A stretch of DNA of 33,719 bases from Thermus tengchongensis. Its GTDB lineage: Bacteria; Deinococcota; Deinococci; Deinococcales; Thermaceae. Shown in pieces: positions 23,648 to 33,052 of the stretch. The first letter of the stretch is position 1, and the number at the start of each line of letters is the position of its first letter. Location: assembly GCF_021462405.1 (NCBI RefSeq), contig NZ_JAKEDU010000014.1, positions 1 through 33,719 of the forward strand, written 5' to 3'. A program made the translations under genes and the position numbers. The notes under the pieces are model-generated. The model was not told where the DNA came from, did no database searches, and saw nothing but the letters and a program-made list of their open reading frames with translations.

Positions 23648-24694
23648 TCAAGAGCTTACCCCTTGGAAGACCCTTTGCAAAAGGGTGCGGGTGTAGCGCA
23701 GGGTGTCCTCGAGGGCTCCTTGGTCCAAACGGGCAAAGGTATCCGTGGGCCAGTGCCAGTTGGGGGGCACCCCCTGTTCCAGCCGGATCAGGGAAAGGCA
23801 GGGAAAGCCCCTTCGCGCCAGGGGCAGGGTGTCGAAGTAGGCCAGGCGGTAGCGGAGGGGCCTGGCCCCCGGGGTGGTGCGGGCGGCCTCGAGGAGGGCC
23901 CCCCGGTAGGGGAAGTAAAGGAGCATCCCCTCCCCTTCCGCATAGAAGAGCTCCCCCTGGCCCACGTTGTCCAGGTTGAGGACCAGGGTGCCTGGGGGAA
24001 GATGCGGGATCAGGGCCTTGGCCCCCAGGGCCCCCACCTCCTCGCAACCCGTGAGGGCCAGGCCCAGCCGCCACCCCTCAGGGGGCTCGGTCTCCAGGAA
24101 GAGGGCGGTGGCCACCGCCACCCCGCTCCCATTGTCGTTACCCCCTTCCACGTAGGGGGCTTTAAGCTCCCGGTGGAGGAGGGCGGCCTGGGCCAGGAAG
24201 TAGAGGCCCACGGGCCACCTCAGGGGAGTGAGGGCGAGAAGGGGCGCCAGGAAAGCCAGAAGGGCATTCAAGAGGAAGTTGGCCCGGAAGTGGCGCACCC
24301 TTTTGGGGTGGTAGAGGAAGAAGGTTTTGGCGGTGTCCACGTAGGCCATGAGGACCAAGGCCTTTGCCCCCTGGCCCTTCCAGGCCAAGAGGTTGTGCGA
24401 AGGGTGGCGGTCCAGGAGGAAGCCCCAGGGCCTCCAGCCGTTGAAGTAGAGGAAGAAGCCCAGGGCTCCCAGGAGGGGGAGCACGGGGGAAGCGGGGGCG
24501 AGCCCCAGGAGGAGGCTGATGAGAAGGAGCTCCGGGCCATAGCTTTGCACGCCCCGGAAAGGGATTTCCTGGACGGGTATTCCCTGGCCCTCCAGAAAAG
24601 ACTTCAGGCGCTGGAAGGCTTGGGCCTCGAGGGCCGTGGCGCTCCCCCGGTGGGGGAGGCGGAGGAGCCGGAGCACGGCTTTCACCGTTTCCAC
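23648..24694 (-). CDS. M28-like peptidase with membrane segments and an altered first zinc ligand
   Basis: 348 residues. Zinc-peptidase motifs of the M28 type are GGNDNGSG (D187), TGCEEVG (E218/E219), NLDN (D242) and HWPTDTF (H314). The first ligand, normally His in an AHxDS block, is Tyr118 in MAYVDTAK, although Asp120 is kept. Two hydrophobic regions (about 55-85 and 139-172), one of them inserted between the first and second ligand blocks, suggest membrane association. Peptidase activity is therefore uncertain. GTG start at 24694, leaderless after TATGCT. First gene of the operon with moaB. Confidence 0.75.
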   Translation of the reverse strand: METVKAVLRLLRLPHRGSATALEAQAFQRLKSFLEGQGIPVQEIPFRGVQSYGPELLLISLLLGLAPASPVLPLLGALGFFLYFNGWRPWGFLLDRHPSHNLLAWKGQGAKALVLMAYVDTAKTFFLYHPKRVRHFRANFLLNALLAFLAPLLALTPLRWPVGLYFLAQAALLHRELKAPYVEGGNDNGSGVAVATALFLETEPPEGWRLGLALTGCEEVGALGAKALIPHLPPGTLVLNLDNVGQGELFYAEGEGMLLYFPYRGALLEAARTTPGARPLRYRLAYFDTLPLARRGFPCLSLIRLEQGVPPNWHWPTDTFARLDQGALEDTLRYTRTLLQRVFQGVSS

Positions 24695-24700
24695 GCCCTA

Positions 24701-24708
24701 AGCATAAT
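24701..24708. promoter_or_regulatory. Overlapping divergent -10 boxes (leaderless on both sides)
   Basis: TATGCT on the minus strand (24706-24701) ends 6 nt before the M28 gene GTG. CATAAT on the plus strand (24703-24708) ends 6 nt before the GNAT gene ATG. The two boxes share four base pairs, so initiation in one direction should exclude the other. Confidence 0.5.
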
Positions 24709-24714
24709 GGGCCC

Positions 24715-25326
24715 ATGTGGACCTTCCCCGAGCGCTTTGCCGGGCGGTACGTGGTCCTCGAGCCCCTCTCCCTGGTCCACCTGCCGGGCTTCCTGGCGGG
24801 GTTTGACCCCGAGGTCTTCCGCTTCCTAAGCCGCGCCCCCAAGGAGGCGGACGAAAGGGCCTTGCGGGAGCACCTGGAGGCCCTTCTTTCTGAGCCCGGG
24901 CGGGTGAACTGGGCCCTCCGCCCCACGCCCGCCCTCCAGACACCCGCCCCCGGCCTTTCCCTGGCCGGACGCATCTCTGTCATCGCCCCCGACCCGGAAA
25001 ACCGCAAGCTGGAGATCGGCACCATGCTCTTTCGGCCCTTCTGGGGCACCCCGGTCAACAAGGAGGCCAAGTACCTCCTCCTGCGCCACGCCTTTGAGGT
25101 CCTGCAGGCCGAAAGGGTGCAGTTCAAGGTGGACCGGAGGAACGAGCGGAGCCAGCGGGCTTTGGAGTCCCTGGGGGCGGTGCGGGAGGGGGTGTTGCGC
25201 AAAAACCGCCGGCTTCCCGACGGCACCTTCCGCGACGACGTGTTCTACAGCATCCTGAGGGAGGAGTGGCCTAAGGTGAAGGCCCAGTTGGAGGCGCGCC
25301 TTTATGGAGGTTTGGGAAGCGGTTAG
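24715..25326 (+). CDS. GNAT-family N-acetyltransferase
   Basis: 203 residues, RimJ/RimL-like. Visible are LEPLSLVHLPGFLAGFD near the N-terminus, EIGTMLFRPFWGTPVNKEAKYLLLRHAFE (the acetyl-CoA-binding V/I-G and helix 3 region) and VDRRNERSQRALESLGAVREGVLR, the C-terminal signature of ribosomal-protein-type N-acetyltransferases. The substrate is not identified. It starts at a leaderless ATG and its end overlaps the following transporter gene by 23 nt, which indicates coupled translation. Confidence 0.88.
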   Translation: MWTFPERFAGRYVVLEPLSLVHLPGFLAGFDPEVFRFLSRAPKEADERALREHLEALLSEPGRVNWALRPTPALQTPAPGLSLAGRISVIAPDPENRKLEIGTMLFRPFWGTPVNKEAKYLLLRHAFEVLQAERVQFKVDRRNERSQRALESLGAVREGVLRKNRRLPDGTFRDDVFYSILREEWPKVKAQLEARLYGGLGSG

Positions 25327-26491
25327 CGGCCTCGTGCTCCTCCTCACCTACCTGGGCCTGGCCCTGGGGGGGCTTCCCGGCTACCGCATGAACCGGGCGG
25401 GGGTGGCCCTGGTGGGGGCGAGCTTTTTGGTCCTCCTCGGCACCCTGGACCTGGAGGAGGCCTGGCGGGCCCTGGACGCCAAGACCCTCACCTTTCTCTT
25501 CGGGGTCATGGTCCTGAACGCCCACCTGGGCTATGCGGGCTTCTTCGGCCTGGCGGCGGAGCGGTTGCTGGCCCTGGCGAGGACCCCCCTGGCCCTCCTC
25601 CTCTCCCTCACCCTGGGCGGCGGCCTCCTCTCGGCCCTCTTCCTCAACGACACCATGGCCCTCCTCCTTACCCCCCTCGTGCTTTCCGTGGTGCGGGGCC
25701 TGGGGCTGAACCCCGTGCCTTACCTCCTGGCCCTCATGGGAGCGGTGAACACGGGAAGCCTCATGACCCCCACGGGCAACCCCCAGAACATCGTGGTGGC
25801 CAGCCTCTCGGGCCTCTCCTACCTGGGCTTCGTGAAGGCCCTCTGGCCCGTGGCCCTCCTGGGCCTCTTCCTGCAGGTGGCCTTGCTGACCCTGCTTTAC
25901 CCCGAGGTGCGCTCCCTGAAGCCTTTGCCTCCCTTGCCCCCCTTGCGCTACCGCCTCCACCGCCCCCTCCTGCGGAAGGGGTTCCTTGTGGCCCTCGGGC
26001 TTTTCCTGGCCTTCCTCCTGGGCTACCCCATGGCCCAAGGGGCCTTGGTGGCGGCGGGGCTTCTCCTCTTCACCCGCCGCCTCCGCTCGGAGCGCTACTT
26101 CCTGCGGGTGGACTGGGAGCTTTTGGTGATGTTTGGGGGGCTTTTCATCGTCACCGAGGGGGTGAGGCGGCTGGGCCTGGTGGAGGCCTTCCTCCCCCTG
26201 GCGCAAAGCCCCTTGGGGCTCCTCCTCGCCGCCACCCTCCTTTCCCTCCTCATCTCCAACGTGCCCGCGGTCTTGCTCCTGGCCCCCTTGGTGCAGGAGC
26301 CCAAGGACTGGCTCCTTCTGGCCGGGGGCAGCACCCTGGCGGGGAACCTCACCCTTTTGGCCAGCGTGGCCAACCTCATCGTGGCCGAAGGGGCGGGCAG
26401 GGAGGGGGTGCGGGTGGGCTTCCTGGAGCACCTCCGCTTCGGCCTGCCCTTGACCCTGCTGAGCCTGGCCTTGCTTTACGCCCTACTTTAG
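25304..26491 (+). CDS. SLC13/ArsB-type ion transporter (IT superfamily)
   Basis: 395 residues with about 11 hydrophobic segments. Characteristic pairs of the superfamily are visible: LFLNDTMALLLTPL, GAVNTGSLMTPTGNPQNIVVASLSG and, in the second repeat, LISNVPAVLLLAPL with LASVANLIVAEGA. These are the re-entrant helix-loop substrate sites of the ArsB/citrate/dicarboxylate group. The substrate (anion, dicarboxylate, arsenite or Na+/H+) cannot be read. The start overlaps the GNAT gene, and the stop overlaps the convergent amidase by 9 nt. Confidence 0.87.
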   Translation: MEVWEAVSGLVLLLTYLGLALGGLPGYRMNRAGVALVGASFLVLLGTLDLEEAWRALDAKTLTFLFGVMVLNAHLGYAGFFGLAAERLLALARTPLALLLSLTLGGGLLSALFLNDTMALLLTPLVLSVVRGLGLNPVPYLLALMGAVNTGSLMTPTGNPQNIVVASLSGLSYLGFVKALWPVALLGLFLQVALLTLLYPEVRSLKPLPPLPPLRYRLHRPLLRKGFLVALGLFLAFLLGYPMAQGALVAAGLLLFTRRLRSERYFLRVDWELLVMFGGLFIVTEGVRRLGLVEAFLPLAQSPLGLLLAATLLSLLISNVPAVLLLAPLVQEPKDWLLLAGGSTLAGNLTLLASVANLIVAEGAGREGVRVGFLEHLRFGLPLTLLSLALLYALL

Positions 26492-27787
26492 CCGGGCCTC
26501 GAGCCACCCTCCGATGGCCAGGACCCGCCCGTCCTCGGCGTAGGGCCCCACCACCTGGAGCCCCACGGGCATCCCCTCCACCCGGGCGAAGGGCAGGGTG
26601 AGGGTGGGCACCCCCAGAAGGCTAAAGGGCAGGGTGAGGGTGATGAAGGCCTCCCGGTGGCTCTTCTTCCCCGATTCCAGCTCCACCTCCTCCGTGCCCA
26701 AGGGGGGCGCGGGGAGGGGCTGGGCGGGGAGGAGGAGGGCATCCACGCCCCTTAGGGCCTTCACCAGCTGAAGGCGCAGGGCCTCCCGTTCCGCCACCGC
26801 ATCCCGGTAGTCCTTCTCCGTGAGGGCAAGCCCCGCCAAGAGGGCCTCCCGCACCTGAGGCGAGAAACCTTCGGGGTGCTCCCTTAGGGCCTTTTCGTGG
26901 ATGCGGGCCGCCTCGTAGCGCACCAGGCGGGTGTAGACCTCATAGACCCCGGGTAGGGGTAAGGATACCTCCCTTACCTCGGCCCTCAAGGAGGGGAGCT
27001 CCTCTAGAAGCCTCTGGAAAGCCCTGCGCACCTCCACCCCCAAACGGCCCTCCAGGAAGTCCAGGGGCACGCCGAAGGTGGGGTTCTGGGGGCCCTCCAA
27101 GGGGATGCTTTCCCCGGCCAGGATCTCCGTGAGGAAGTGGGCATCCCGCACCGTCTTGGCGATGGGCCCCGCATGGTCGGTGGAGCGGGAAAGGGGCAGG
27201 GCCCCCTCCAGGCTCACCCGGCCGAAGGAGGGCTTGAAGCCCACCACCCCGTTGAAGGCGGCAGGGATGCGGATGGACCCCCCGGTGTCCGTGCCCAAGG
27301 AGGCGAGGCCGATCCCCAAGGCCACAGCCACGGCGCTTCCGCCGCTAGAGCCCCCCGCCTGACGGGTGGGGTCGATGGCGTTTTTCACCGGGCCCGTCCA
27401 GGGGTTTTCCCCGGTGATGCCCAGGGCCACCTCGTGCATGTTGGTTTTGGCGAAGATGAGGGCTCCGGCTTCCCTCAGGCGCCTTACCGCCTGGGCCTCC
27501 TCGGGAAGGGGAGGGAGGGGGGCTTGGGTGCCCGCGCGGGTGGGCATGCCCTTCACGGGAAAGAGGTCCTTCACCGTGAGGGGCAGGCCGTGGAGGGGTC
27601 CCCGCACCGCTCCCCGCCTAAGCTCCTCCGTAAGCCTTTGGGCTTCCCGCCTTGCCCCCTCCTCGTCCAGGTAAGCCAAAGCGTTGCGGTCTTGGAAGAC
27701 CCGGGCTCGTTCCAGGGCTTCTTCCAATAGGTTCAGGGGGGTGGTCTCGCCGCGCTCCAGGAGGGCCTTAGCTTTGAGCAGGTCCAT
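26483..27787 (-). CDS. Amidase-signature family amidase
   Basis: 434 residues. The Ser-cisSer-Lys triad is complete: K73 in LTVKDLF, S147 in [13 protein letters not shown], and the nucleophile S171 in [11 protein letters not shown]. It hydrolyses an amide or acyl substrate; the family includes GatA, but no gatB or gatC is nearby, so a stand-alone amidase is more likely. The start at 27787 lies inside the thiI 3' end (20-nt overlap), pointing to coupled translation. Confidence 0.9.
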   Translation of the reverse strand: MDLLKAKALLERGETTPLNLLEEALERARVFQDRNALAYLDEEGARREAQRLTEELRRGAVRGPLHGLPLTVKDLFPVKGMPTRAGTQAPLPPLPEEAQAVRRLREAGALIFAKTNMHEVALGITGENPWTGPVKNAIDPTRQAGGSSGGSAVAVALGIGLASLGTDTGGSIRIPAAFNGVVGFKPSFGRVSLEGALPLSRSTDHAGPIAKTVRDAHFLTEILAGESIPLEGPQNPTFGVPLDFLEGRLGVEVRRAFQRLLEELPSLRAEVREVSLPLPGVYEVYTRLVRYEAARIHEKALREHPEGFSPQVREALLAGLALTEKDYRDAVAEREALRLQLVKALRGVDALLLPAQPLPAPPLGTEEVELESGKKSHREAFITLTLPFSLLGVPTLTLPFARVEGMPVGLQVVGPYAEDGRVLAIGGWLEARLK

Positions 27788-28997
27788 GCTCTATTATAAA
27801 AGCCTCTTCTCCCCGCCCCTGTAGGGCCTTTCGCCCCGGCCAGGTGTAGCGCACCACCTCCCGGTCCTTAAGGGCCAGGGCGATGAGCTCGTCGGTGGAG
27901 AGGCGGCTTTCCACCTCCAGCACCACGGGGAGCTGGGCTTGGGTCACGGGGTGCTTGGGGGCGAAAAGGGTGCAGCATTCCTCGTCGGGAAGGATGGAAA
28001 GGGGGTAGGTGCCGATGCGCAAGGCCTCGGCTTTGATCTCCTCCTTGTGGAAGCCGATGAGGGGGCGGAAGACGGGGAGGGTGGCGGCCTGGTTAACCAC
28101 ATGAAGATTTTCCAGGGTCTGCGAGGCCACCTGGCCCAGGCTGTCCCCGGTGACCAAGGCCAGGGCCCCCTCCTCCTTGGCAATGGCCTCGGCGATGCGG
28201 AGCATGTAGCGGCGGTAGAGGACCACCCGGTAGGCCTTGGGGGCCTCGAGGATGATCTCCCGCTGCACCTCACTGAAGGGAACCAGGTGGAGGGTGATGC
28301 GGTGCTGGAAGCGCACCAGGCGCTCGGCGATGGCCTTGGCCTTCTCCCGGCTCTGCCCGGAGAGGAGGGGGAAGGGGTGGAAGTGCACCAGGGCCACTTC
28401 CGCCCCCCGGCGCATGAGGCGGTAGGCGGCCACGGGGGAGTCAATCCCCCCGGAAAGGAGGGCCACCACCTTTCCGGAAACCCCGGGGGGAAGCCCTCCC
28501 CGTCCCGGGTGGCGTTCCAACTCCAAAAGGGCGGCGTTGGGCAGGATGCGCACCACCCACTCCCTTTCCGCTCCCTTGAGCTGTACCCTGGCTCCCGTCT
28601 TCTCCTTCACGAAGGCCCCAAGGAGTCGCTCGATCTCGGGAGAGGTCAGGGGGAAGGTCTTATCGGAGCGCTTGGCGGTGATGCGGAAGCTTTCGAAGCG
28701 CTCCCTCGCAAGGGTCTCCTCCAAGGCGGCCTCGAGGGCCTTTAGATCCGGGGGAGTGCGCAGGACCCGGGCGAAGCCTTCCACCCCCAGGGTGTCCTTC
28801 AGGCGTTCCTTGGCCTCGGGCCAGGCTTGCTGGGGCAGCCGGAAGAGGAGGGCCATGGGCCACTCCGTCTCCAACCGGGCCGCCGTGCCCTGAAGGGCCT
28901 CCTTTATATGGGCCTTGGCCTTCCTCAGGAAAAAGGGGCGGTTTTCCCCTTTCAGGGCCAGCTCGTGAAACAGGTTGACCAGAACCAGGGTTTCCAT
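27768..28997 (-). CDS. thiI: tRNA 4-thiouridine synthase ThiI
   Basis: 409 residues from ATG 28997. An N-terminal ferredoxin-like/THUMP region ([24 protein letters not shown]) is followed by the PP-loop ATPase [11 protein letters not shown] (182-192) and the C-terminal [10 protein letters not shown], equivalent to the ILP-xx-C catalytic region of E. coli ThiI. It uses ATP and a sulfur carrier to make s4U8 in tRNA. There is no C-terminal rhodanese domain, so sulfur is probably passed by another protein. A GTG at 29003 is an alternative start. It begins 2 nt after the Nudix-like gene stop. Confidence 0.93.
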   Translation of the reverse strand: METLVLVNLFHELALKGENRPFFLRKAKAHIKEALQGTAARLETEWPMALLFRLPQQAWPEAKERLKDTLGVEGFARVLRTPPDLKALEAALEETLARERFESFRITAKRSDKTFPLTSPEIERLLGAFVKEKTGARVQLKGAEREWVVRILPNAALLELERHPGRGGLPPGVSGKVVALLSGGIDSPVAAYRLMRRGAEVALVHFHPFPLLSGQSREKAKAIAERLVRFQHRITLHLVPFSEVQREIILEAPKAYRVVLYRRYMLRIAEAIAKEEGALALVTGDSLGQVASQTLENLHVVNQAATLPVFRPLIGFHKEEIKAEALRIGTYPLSILPDEECCTLFAPKHPVTQAQLPVVLEVESRLSTDELIALALKDREVVRYTWPGRKALQGRGEEAFIIEHGPAQS

Positions 28998-28999
28998 GG

Positions 29000-29428
29000 T
29001 CACGGGCAGAGACCTTTCACCGCCAGGTAAAGGCGGCTGCATAAAGAGCCTTGCCGGGCGGCTTCCCTAAGCTCCTCGGGCCGGCCAAAACGGTAGGCCC
29101 GGTAGTAGGTCTTGCCGGGCTTGGGCTCGGGAAGCTCAGGCCTGGCGAGAAGCCTGGCCTCCACCACCCAAAGCTCCAGGGTGTAGGCGGGGCGCTCCTC
29201 CACCCCGAAGGCCGCGGGCCGGAGGACCTCCACCCCGGCTCCCAGCTTCTCCCAGCCTACCCTTAGGGCCCCTTCCTCCGGGCTTTCTCCATCCCCAAGG
29301 CTCACCGCCGGAAGGCCCCAGGCCCCGCCGAACTCGGGGTCCTCCTCGGGGCGCTTCACCAACAGAAGCCCTTCCTCGCTCCAGGCGGCCAGGGCCACCG
29401 CGCGCTTAAGGGGCTTGGCCGTCTGCAC
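29000..29428 (-). CDS. Nudix-like protein with a degenerate Nudix box
   Basis: 142 residues. The N-terminal strand [18 protein letters not shown] and [30 protein letters not shown] place it in the Nudix fold. The canonical GX5EX7REUXEEXGU box (45-63) is altered: RE reads RV and EE reads EK, removing two of the metal-binding glutamates. It may be a non-hydrolase or an atypical hydrolase. GTG start at 29428, with a weak TAGGCT box 6 nt upstream. Followed by thiI with no spacer. Confidence 0.78.
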   Translation of the reverse strand: MQTAKPLKRAVALAAWSEEGLLLVKRPEEDPEFGGAWGLPAVSLGDGESPEEGALRVGWEKLGAGVEVLRPAAFGVEERPAYTLELWVVEARLLARPELPEPKPGKTYYRAYRFGRPEELREAARQGSLCSRLYLAVKGLCP

Positions 29429-29464
29429 CCAACCAGCCTAGCAAAACCCTGGCCCAGGTGCAAA

Positions 29465-31477
29465 TCAGGCCAGGCGGAGGGGCTCCACCTCCACCGGGGT
29501 GGAGTGGAAGGTGCTCCCGCCTCCCAGGTCGGTGAGCCTTTCCGAGGTGAGGTGGTTCACCCCCTTGCCGTCCGGGGCCCACTTCTCCCACCAGGTGCCC
29601 TCGAGGACCACCGTCCCCGGGATGGGGGCCTCCGTCACCCTGGCCTTGCGCACCACCTGGCCCTGGGGGGAGCGGAGGTAGACCAGGCCGCCGTCCGTAA
29701 CCCCCCGGGCCGCCGCGTCCAGGGGGTGGATGAGGAGGACGGGCTCCCTCCCTTCCGCCTCCACCAGTTCCCGCACGTTCCCGTAGGTGGTGTTGAGGAA
29801 GCGGTGGGCCGGAGGGGTGAGGAGGATCAAGGGGTAGTCCGGCAGGGGCTCGGTGGGGATGACCTCCGGCGGGGGGCTGAAGCGCACGGGGCCCTTGGCG
29901 AAGGGCAGGAAGGGCTTGGGGAGGTGGAGCTTCACGAAGCCTTCCCGCTTGAGCCGCTCCAGGGTGATCCCCTCTAGGTAGGGGTGGTCGGTGTCCAGGA
30001 GGCTTCTGGCCACGTCTTCCGCCTCCCAGTAGAGGGTGGGCTCCTTTAGGCCAAGCCGCTGCGCCAGTTCCCGGAAGACCCGGGTGTTGGGCTTAGCCTC
30101 CCCTTCTGGGGGGGCCAGGGGCTCGTTCCAGGAGAGGTAGTAGTGGCCGTAGCTGGTGTAGAGGTCGGGGTGCTCGTAGAAGAGGGTGGCGGGGAGGAGG
30201 TAGTCCGCGTAGCGGGCGGTTTCCGTCATCACCTGCTCCAGGACCACGGTGAAGAGGTCTTCCCGCAAGAGGCCCTCCTTCACCCTCCCCGTGTCCGGGG
30301 CCACCACCACCGGGTTGGAGTTGAAGACGAAGAGGGCCCTTATGGGGGGATCCAAGCGGGTGAGGGCGCTGGCCAGCCGGTTCATGTTCACCCGGCGCAC
30401 CTGGGGGTTGGGCCGGAAGTACCCCTCGTGGGGGCGCGCTCCTTCCAGGAGGTGCCTTCCCCCCAGGAAGCGCTTATTTAGGGGAAAGGCCCCGCTGGTG
30501 GAGAGCATGGCCCCGCACCCCGGGTAGCGCCAGGCCCCCAGGAGGGCGGGAAGGAGGATCACCGCCCTTAGGGCATTGCCCCCGCCGGGGTGGCGGGTCA
30601 TGCCGTAGCCCACCCTTACGAAGACCCGCTTCGCCTCTCCCAGCTCCCGGGCCAGCCGTTCTATGGCCTCCTCCGGCACCCCGGTGAGGGCGCTGGCCCT
30701 TTGGGGCGTCCACCTCGCCGCCTCTTCCTGGAAAGCCTCCACCCCTGTGGCCGCTTCCTCCAGGTAGGCCCGGTCCACCCAGCCTTCCCGGAAGAGCACG
30801 TGGGCGAGGGCGTAGGCCAAGGCGGCGTCGGTGCCGGGCCGGAGCTTGAGGTGCTCATCGGCGAAGCGGCTCGTGGGGTTCTCGTAGGGGTCCACGTGGA
30901 CCACCTTGGCCCCCCGGCGCCTGGCCTCCTTGAGGAAGGGGGTGAGGTGGCTGTTGGTGGAGAGGCTGTTGATGCCCCAAAGAAGGATGTAGCGGGCGTT
31001 TTCCGGGATTTCCTCGGGATCTGGGGCCAGGCGGGGCCCGTAGGTCATCTCCCAGGCGGCGCTCCCCGCAGTGGCGCAGATGGTTTCCTCTAGCTCGCTG
31101 GCCCCGATGGCCCGGAAGAAGGCCAAGGGGTGCTGGTTCTCCACGAGGCCCATGGTGCCCGCGTAGTGGTAGGGCAGCACCGCCTCCCCCCCGTGGGCGT
31201 CCAGGATGGCCTTGAGCCTTTCCGCGATCTCCCCCAGGGCCTCCTCCCAGGAGATCCTTTCAAAACGGCCTTCCCCTTTCCGCCCCACCCGGCGCATGGG
31301 GTAGAGGAGGCGTGCCTTTGCCCTTTCCGGGTAGCGGTAGGTCTTGGCGCAGGCGAAGCCCCGGGTGACGGGGTGGTTGGGGTCCCCTTCCACCCGCACG
31401 AGCCTCCCCTCTTCCAGGGTGAGGAGGAGGCTGCAGGCGTCGGGGCAGTCCAGGGGGCAGGTGGCGCGGGCCTTCAT
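29465..31477 (-). CDS. Molybdopterin-dependent oxidoreductase (DMSO-reductase superfamily)
   Basis: 670 residues from ATG 31477, which has a TACTAT box 7 nt upstream and AGAGG nearby. The N-terminal [4Fe-4S] motif is C-x3-C-x3-C-x27-C (C7, C11, C15, C43). A cysteine in ETICATAGSAAWEMTYG (C134) aligns by pattern with the molybdenum ligand of nitrate-reductase/formate-dehydrogenase types; this is an inference. Later blocks are HVDPYENPTSRFAD, FVFNSNPVVVAPDT and TARYADYLLPAT. There is no Tat signal, so it acts in the cytoplasm, and no electron-transfer subunit is next to it. The substrate is unknown. The esterase gene ends 5 nt before it. Confidence 0.88.
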   Translation of the reverse strand: MKARATCPLDCPDACSLLLTLEEGRLVRVEGDPNHPVTRGFACAKTYRYPERAKARLLYPMRRVGRKGEGRFERISWEEALGEIAERLKAILDAHGGEAVLPYHYAGTMGLVENQHPLAFFRAIGASELEETICATAGSAAWEMTYGPRLAPDPEEIPENARYILLWGINSLSTNSHLTPFLKEARRRGAKVVHVDPYENPTSRFADEHLKLRPGTDAALAYALAHVLFREGWVDRAYLEEAATGVEAFQEEAARWTPQRASALTGVPEEAIERLARELGEAKRVFVRVGYGMTRHPGGGNALRAVILLPALLGAWRYPGCGAMLSTSGAFPLNKRFLGGRHLLEGARPHEGYFRPNPQVRRVNMNRLASALTRLDPPIRALFVFNSNPVVVAPDTGRVKEGLLREDLFTVVLEQVMTETARYADYLLPATLFYEHPDLYTSYGHYYLSWNEPLAPPEGEAKPNTRVFRELAQRLGLKEPTLYWEAEDVARSLLDTDHPYLEGITLERLKREGFVKLHLPKPFLPFAKGPVRFSPPPEVIPTEPLPDYPLILLTPPAHRFLNTTYGNVRELVEAEGREPVLLIHPLDAAARGVTDGGLVYLRSPQGQVVRKARVTEAPIPGTVVLEGTWWEKWAPDGKGVNHLTSERLTDLGGGSTFHSTPVEVEPLRLA

Positions 31478-31482
31478 GGCCT

Positions 31483-33036
31483 CTATAGTAGCCCCAAGGC
31501 CTCGAGGGCGCCGCAACGCTCCTCATAAAGGTCCGGCATGAGCCCTGGGGGCTCGTCCAAGCGGAGGAGGTAGCCCTCCTCGTAGGTGGGCCAGCGGGGC
31601 CAGCCCCGGGGCTCCCCCTCCCGGGCGAAGCTCACCCAGTAGCGGCGCATGCGCTTGCCCAGGGCCTCGGCCTTTTCCCGGGCTTCGGCGCTGAGGAAAA
31701 GCGGAAGAAAGGGCATTTCCTCGAGGTTTCCGAAAAGGGGGGCGAGCTCCAGGCCGTGGAAGGCCCCAAGTCCCTCCCAGCCTGGGACCCGGAAGGTGAA
31801 GAGGTAGGCATAGGTGGGGGCGAAAGGGGCCTGGAGCCTTGCGGCCTTTAAGGAGGGGCAGAGGAGGAGCAGATCGGTTTGGGCCTGGCCCCAGGCGGCT
31901 CGGGGCTCGGAAAAACGCTTCTGATACACCCCTTTCAAGGCCTCGCGTTGCTGTTGGGTAAGGCCTTGGGCGGCAAGCTTTTGGCCGAACTCCTCCCAAC
32001 GCCTTGGTCCCAGGAGCCAGGCTAGACCCGGGAAGGCGAGTTCCTCCAGGTTGGCCCCTGCCAAGAGGGGGATACCCCGGGCCTGCCCCTTCCGGAGGGC
32101 CTCCGTGGGGCTTTCCGGAAGCAGGACCCCCAGATGGGGTTTGAAGGGGGAGCTGGGAAAACCCAGTACGGCGGCGTTGACGTCGGGAGGGGTCTCCCTT
32201 TCCTCAGGAAGGAGGCGGGAAAGGGGAAGGCGGCGGAGACAGGCCAGGTCCTCTGGGGAGCAGCCCAGGTTCTTGGCCCACCGTTCCCCGAAGGGGAAGT
32301 CCCTTTCCAAGGGACGCACCTGGTGGCACCCCCCCGACTGGAGGATGGCTTTGTGGAAAAGTCCCTGGGCCTCCGGGGTGGCCAGGAGGGTGCAGACCAG
32401 CATGCCCCCAGCGGATTCCCCGAAGAGGGTTACGTTTTGGGGGTTCCCGCCGAAATAGCGGATATAGCGTTGCACAAACCGAAGGGCCTCCACCAGGTCC
32501 AGAAGCCCATAGTTCCCCACGGCTTTGGGGTTCTCCTTTTCTAGAGCGGGCAGGGCCAGAAACCCCAGGGGCCCTAGGCGGTAGTTTACCGAGACCACCA
32601 CCACGCCCTCCTGGGCCAGATGGTGCCCACCGTAGATGGGCTCGGCGGCGCTTCCCGAGGTGAAGCCACCGCCGTGCAGGTAGACCATCACGGGAAAGCC
32701 TTCCGGGGGCGGGAGTTCCAGGGGAAGGAAAAGGTTGGCCACCAGGCAGTCCTCCCTCTGCGGGGGGATGTATCCCCCCAGCCGGGCGGTGGTCCCAGGG
32801 GTTTGGGGGCAGGCTACCCGCTCCCTTCCCACCCCAGGGGGCCAGGCGGCCACGGGCCTTGGAGCTTCAAAGCGGCTCGCTTGCGCATAGGGCAGGCCGT
32901 AGAAGGCGATGGCGCCCTTTTCGATCTGGCCTTGGGCAGGTCCGAGGGGGGTGCGGACCGTGATCCCCTGGGCCAGGGCAAGGCCTGAGGTCAGGGTGAG
33001 GATAGCGGCTCGCAGGAGGCTGATGGGGCTCCTCAT
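31483..33036 (-). CDS. Secreted type-B carboxylesterase
   Basis: 517 residues from ATG 33036. A signal peptide (MRSPISLLRAAILTLTSGLALA, cleavage before Q) precedes an alpha/beta-hydrolase of the carboxylesterase-B family. The oxyanion loop is HGGGF (121-125), the nucleophile elbow GESAGG (S208), and the His appears in AFHGLELAPLFGN; the acid is probably in GANLEELAF. EDCLVANLFLP and YFGGNPQNVTLFG are family blocks. It hydrolyses carboxyl esters outside the cytoplasm. The ATG 33036 has AAAGGT six nt upstream; a TTG at 33042 adds two residues. Confidence 0.93.
   Translation of the reverse strand: MRSPISLLRAAILTLTSGLALAQGITVRTPLGPAQGQIEKGAIAFYGLPYAQASRFEAPRPVAAWPPGVGRERVACPQTPGTTARLGGYIPPQREDCLVANLFLPLELPPPEGFPVMVYLHGGGFTSGSAAEPIYGGHHLAQEGVVVVSVNYRLGPLGFLALPALEKENPKAVGNYGLLDLVEALRFVQRYIRYFGGNPQNVTLFGESAGGMLVCTLLATPEAQGLFHKAILQSGGCHQVRPLERDFPFGERWAKNLGCSPEDLACLRRLPLSRLLPEERETPPDVNAAVLGFPSSPFKPHLGVLLPESPTEALRKGQARGIPLLAGANLEELAFPGLAWLLGPRRWEEFGQKLAAQGLTQQQREALKGVYQKRFSEPRAAWGQAQTDLLLLCPSLKAARLQAPFAPTYAYLFTFRVPGWEGLGAFHGLELAPLFGNLEEMPFLPLFLSAEAREKAEALGKRMRRYWVSFAREGEPRGWPRWPTYEEGYLLRLDEPPGLMPDLYEERCGALEALGLL
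31485..31490 (-). promoter_or_regulatory. -10-like box in the esterase stop region
   Basis: TACTAT (minus strand) lies across the esterase stop codon and 7 nt before the molybdopterin enzyme ATG, which would permit a separate leaderless transcript. Confidence 0.35.
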
Positions 33037-33052
33037 ATCCAAACCTTTCCAG

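Noticed and set aside
25271-26431. A 386-residue minus-strand frame opposite the SLC13-type transporter
   Set aside because: Composition is extremely rich in Gln, Glu, Gly and His, which is the complement of a membrane protein's Leu and Ala codons.
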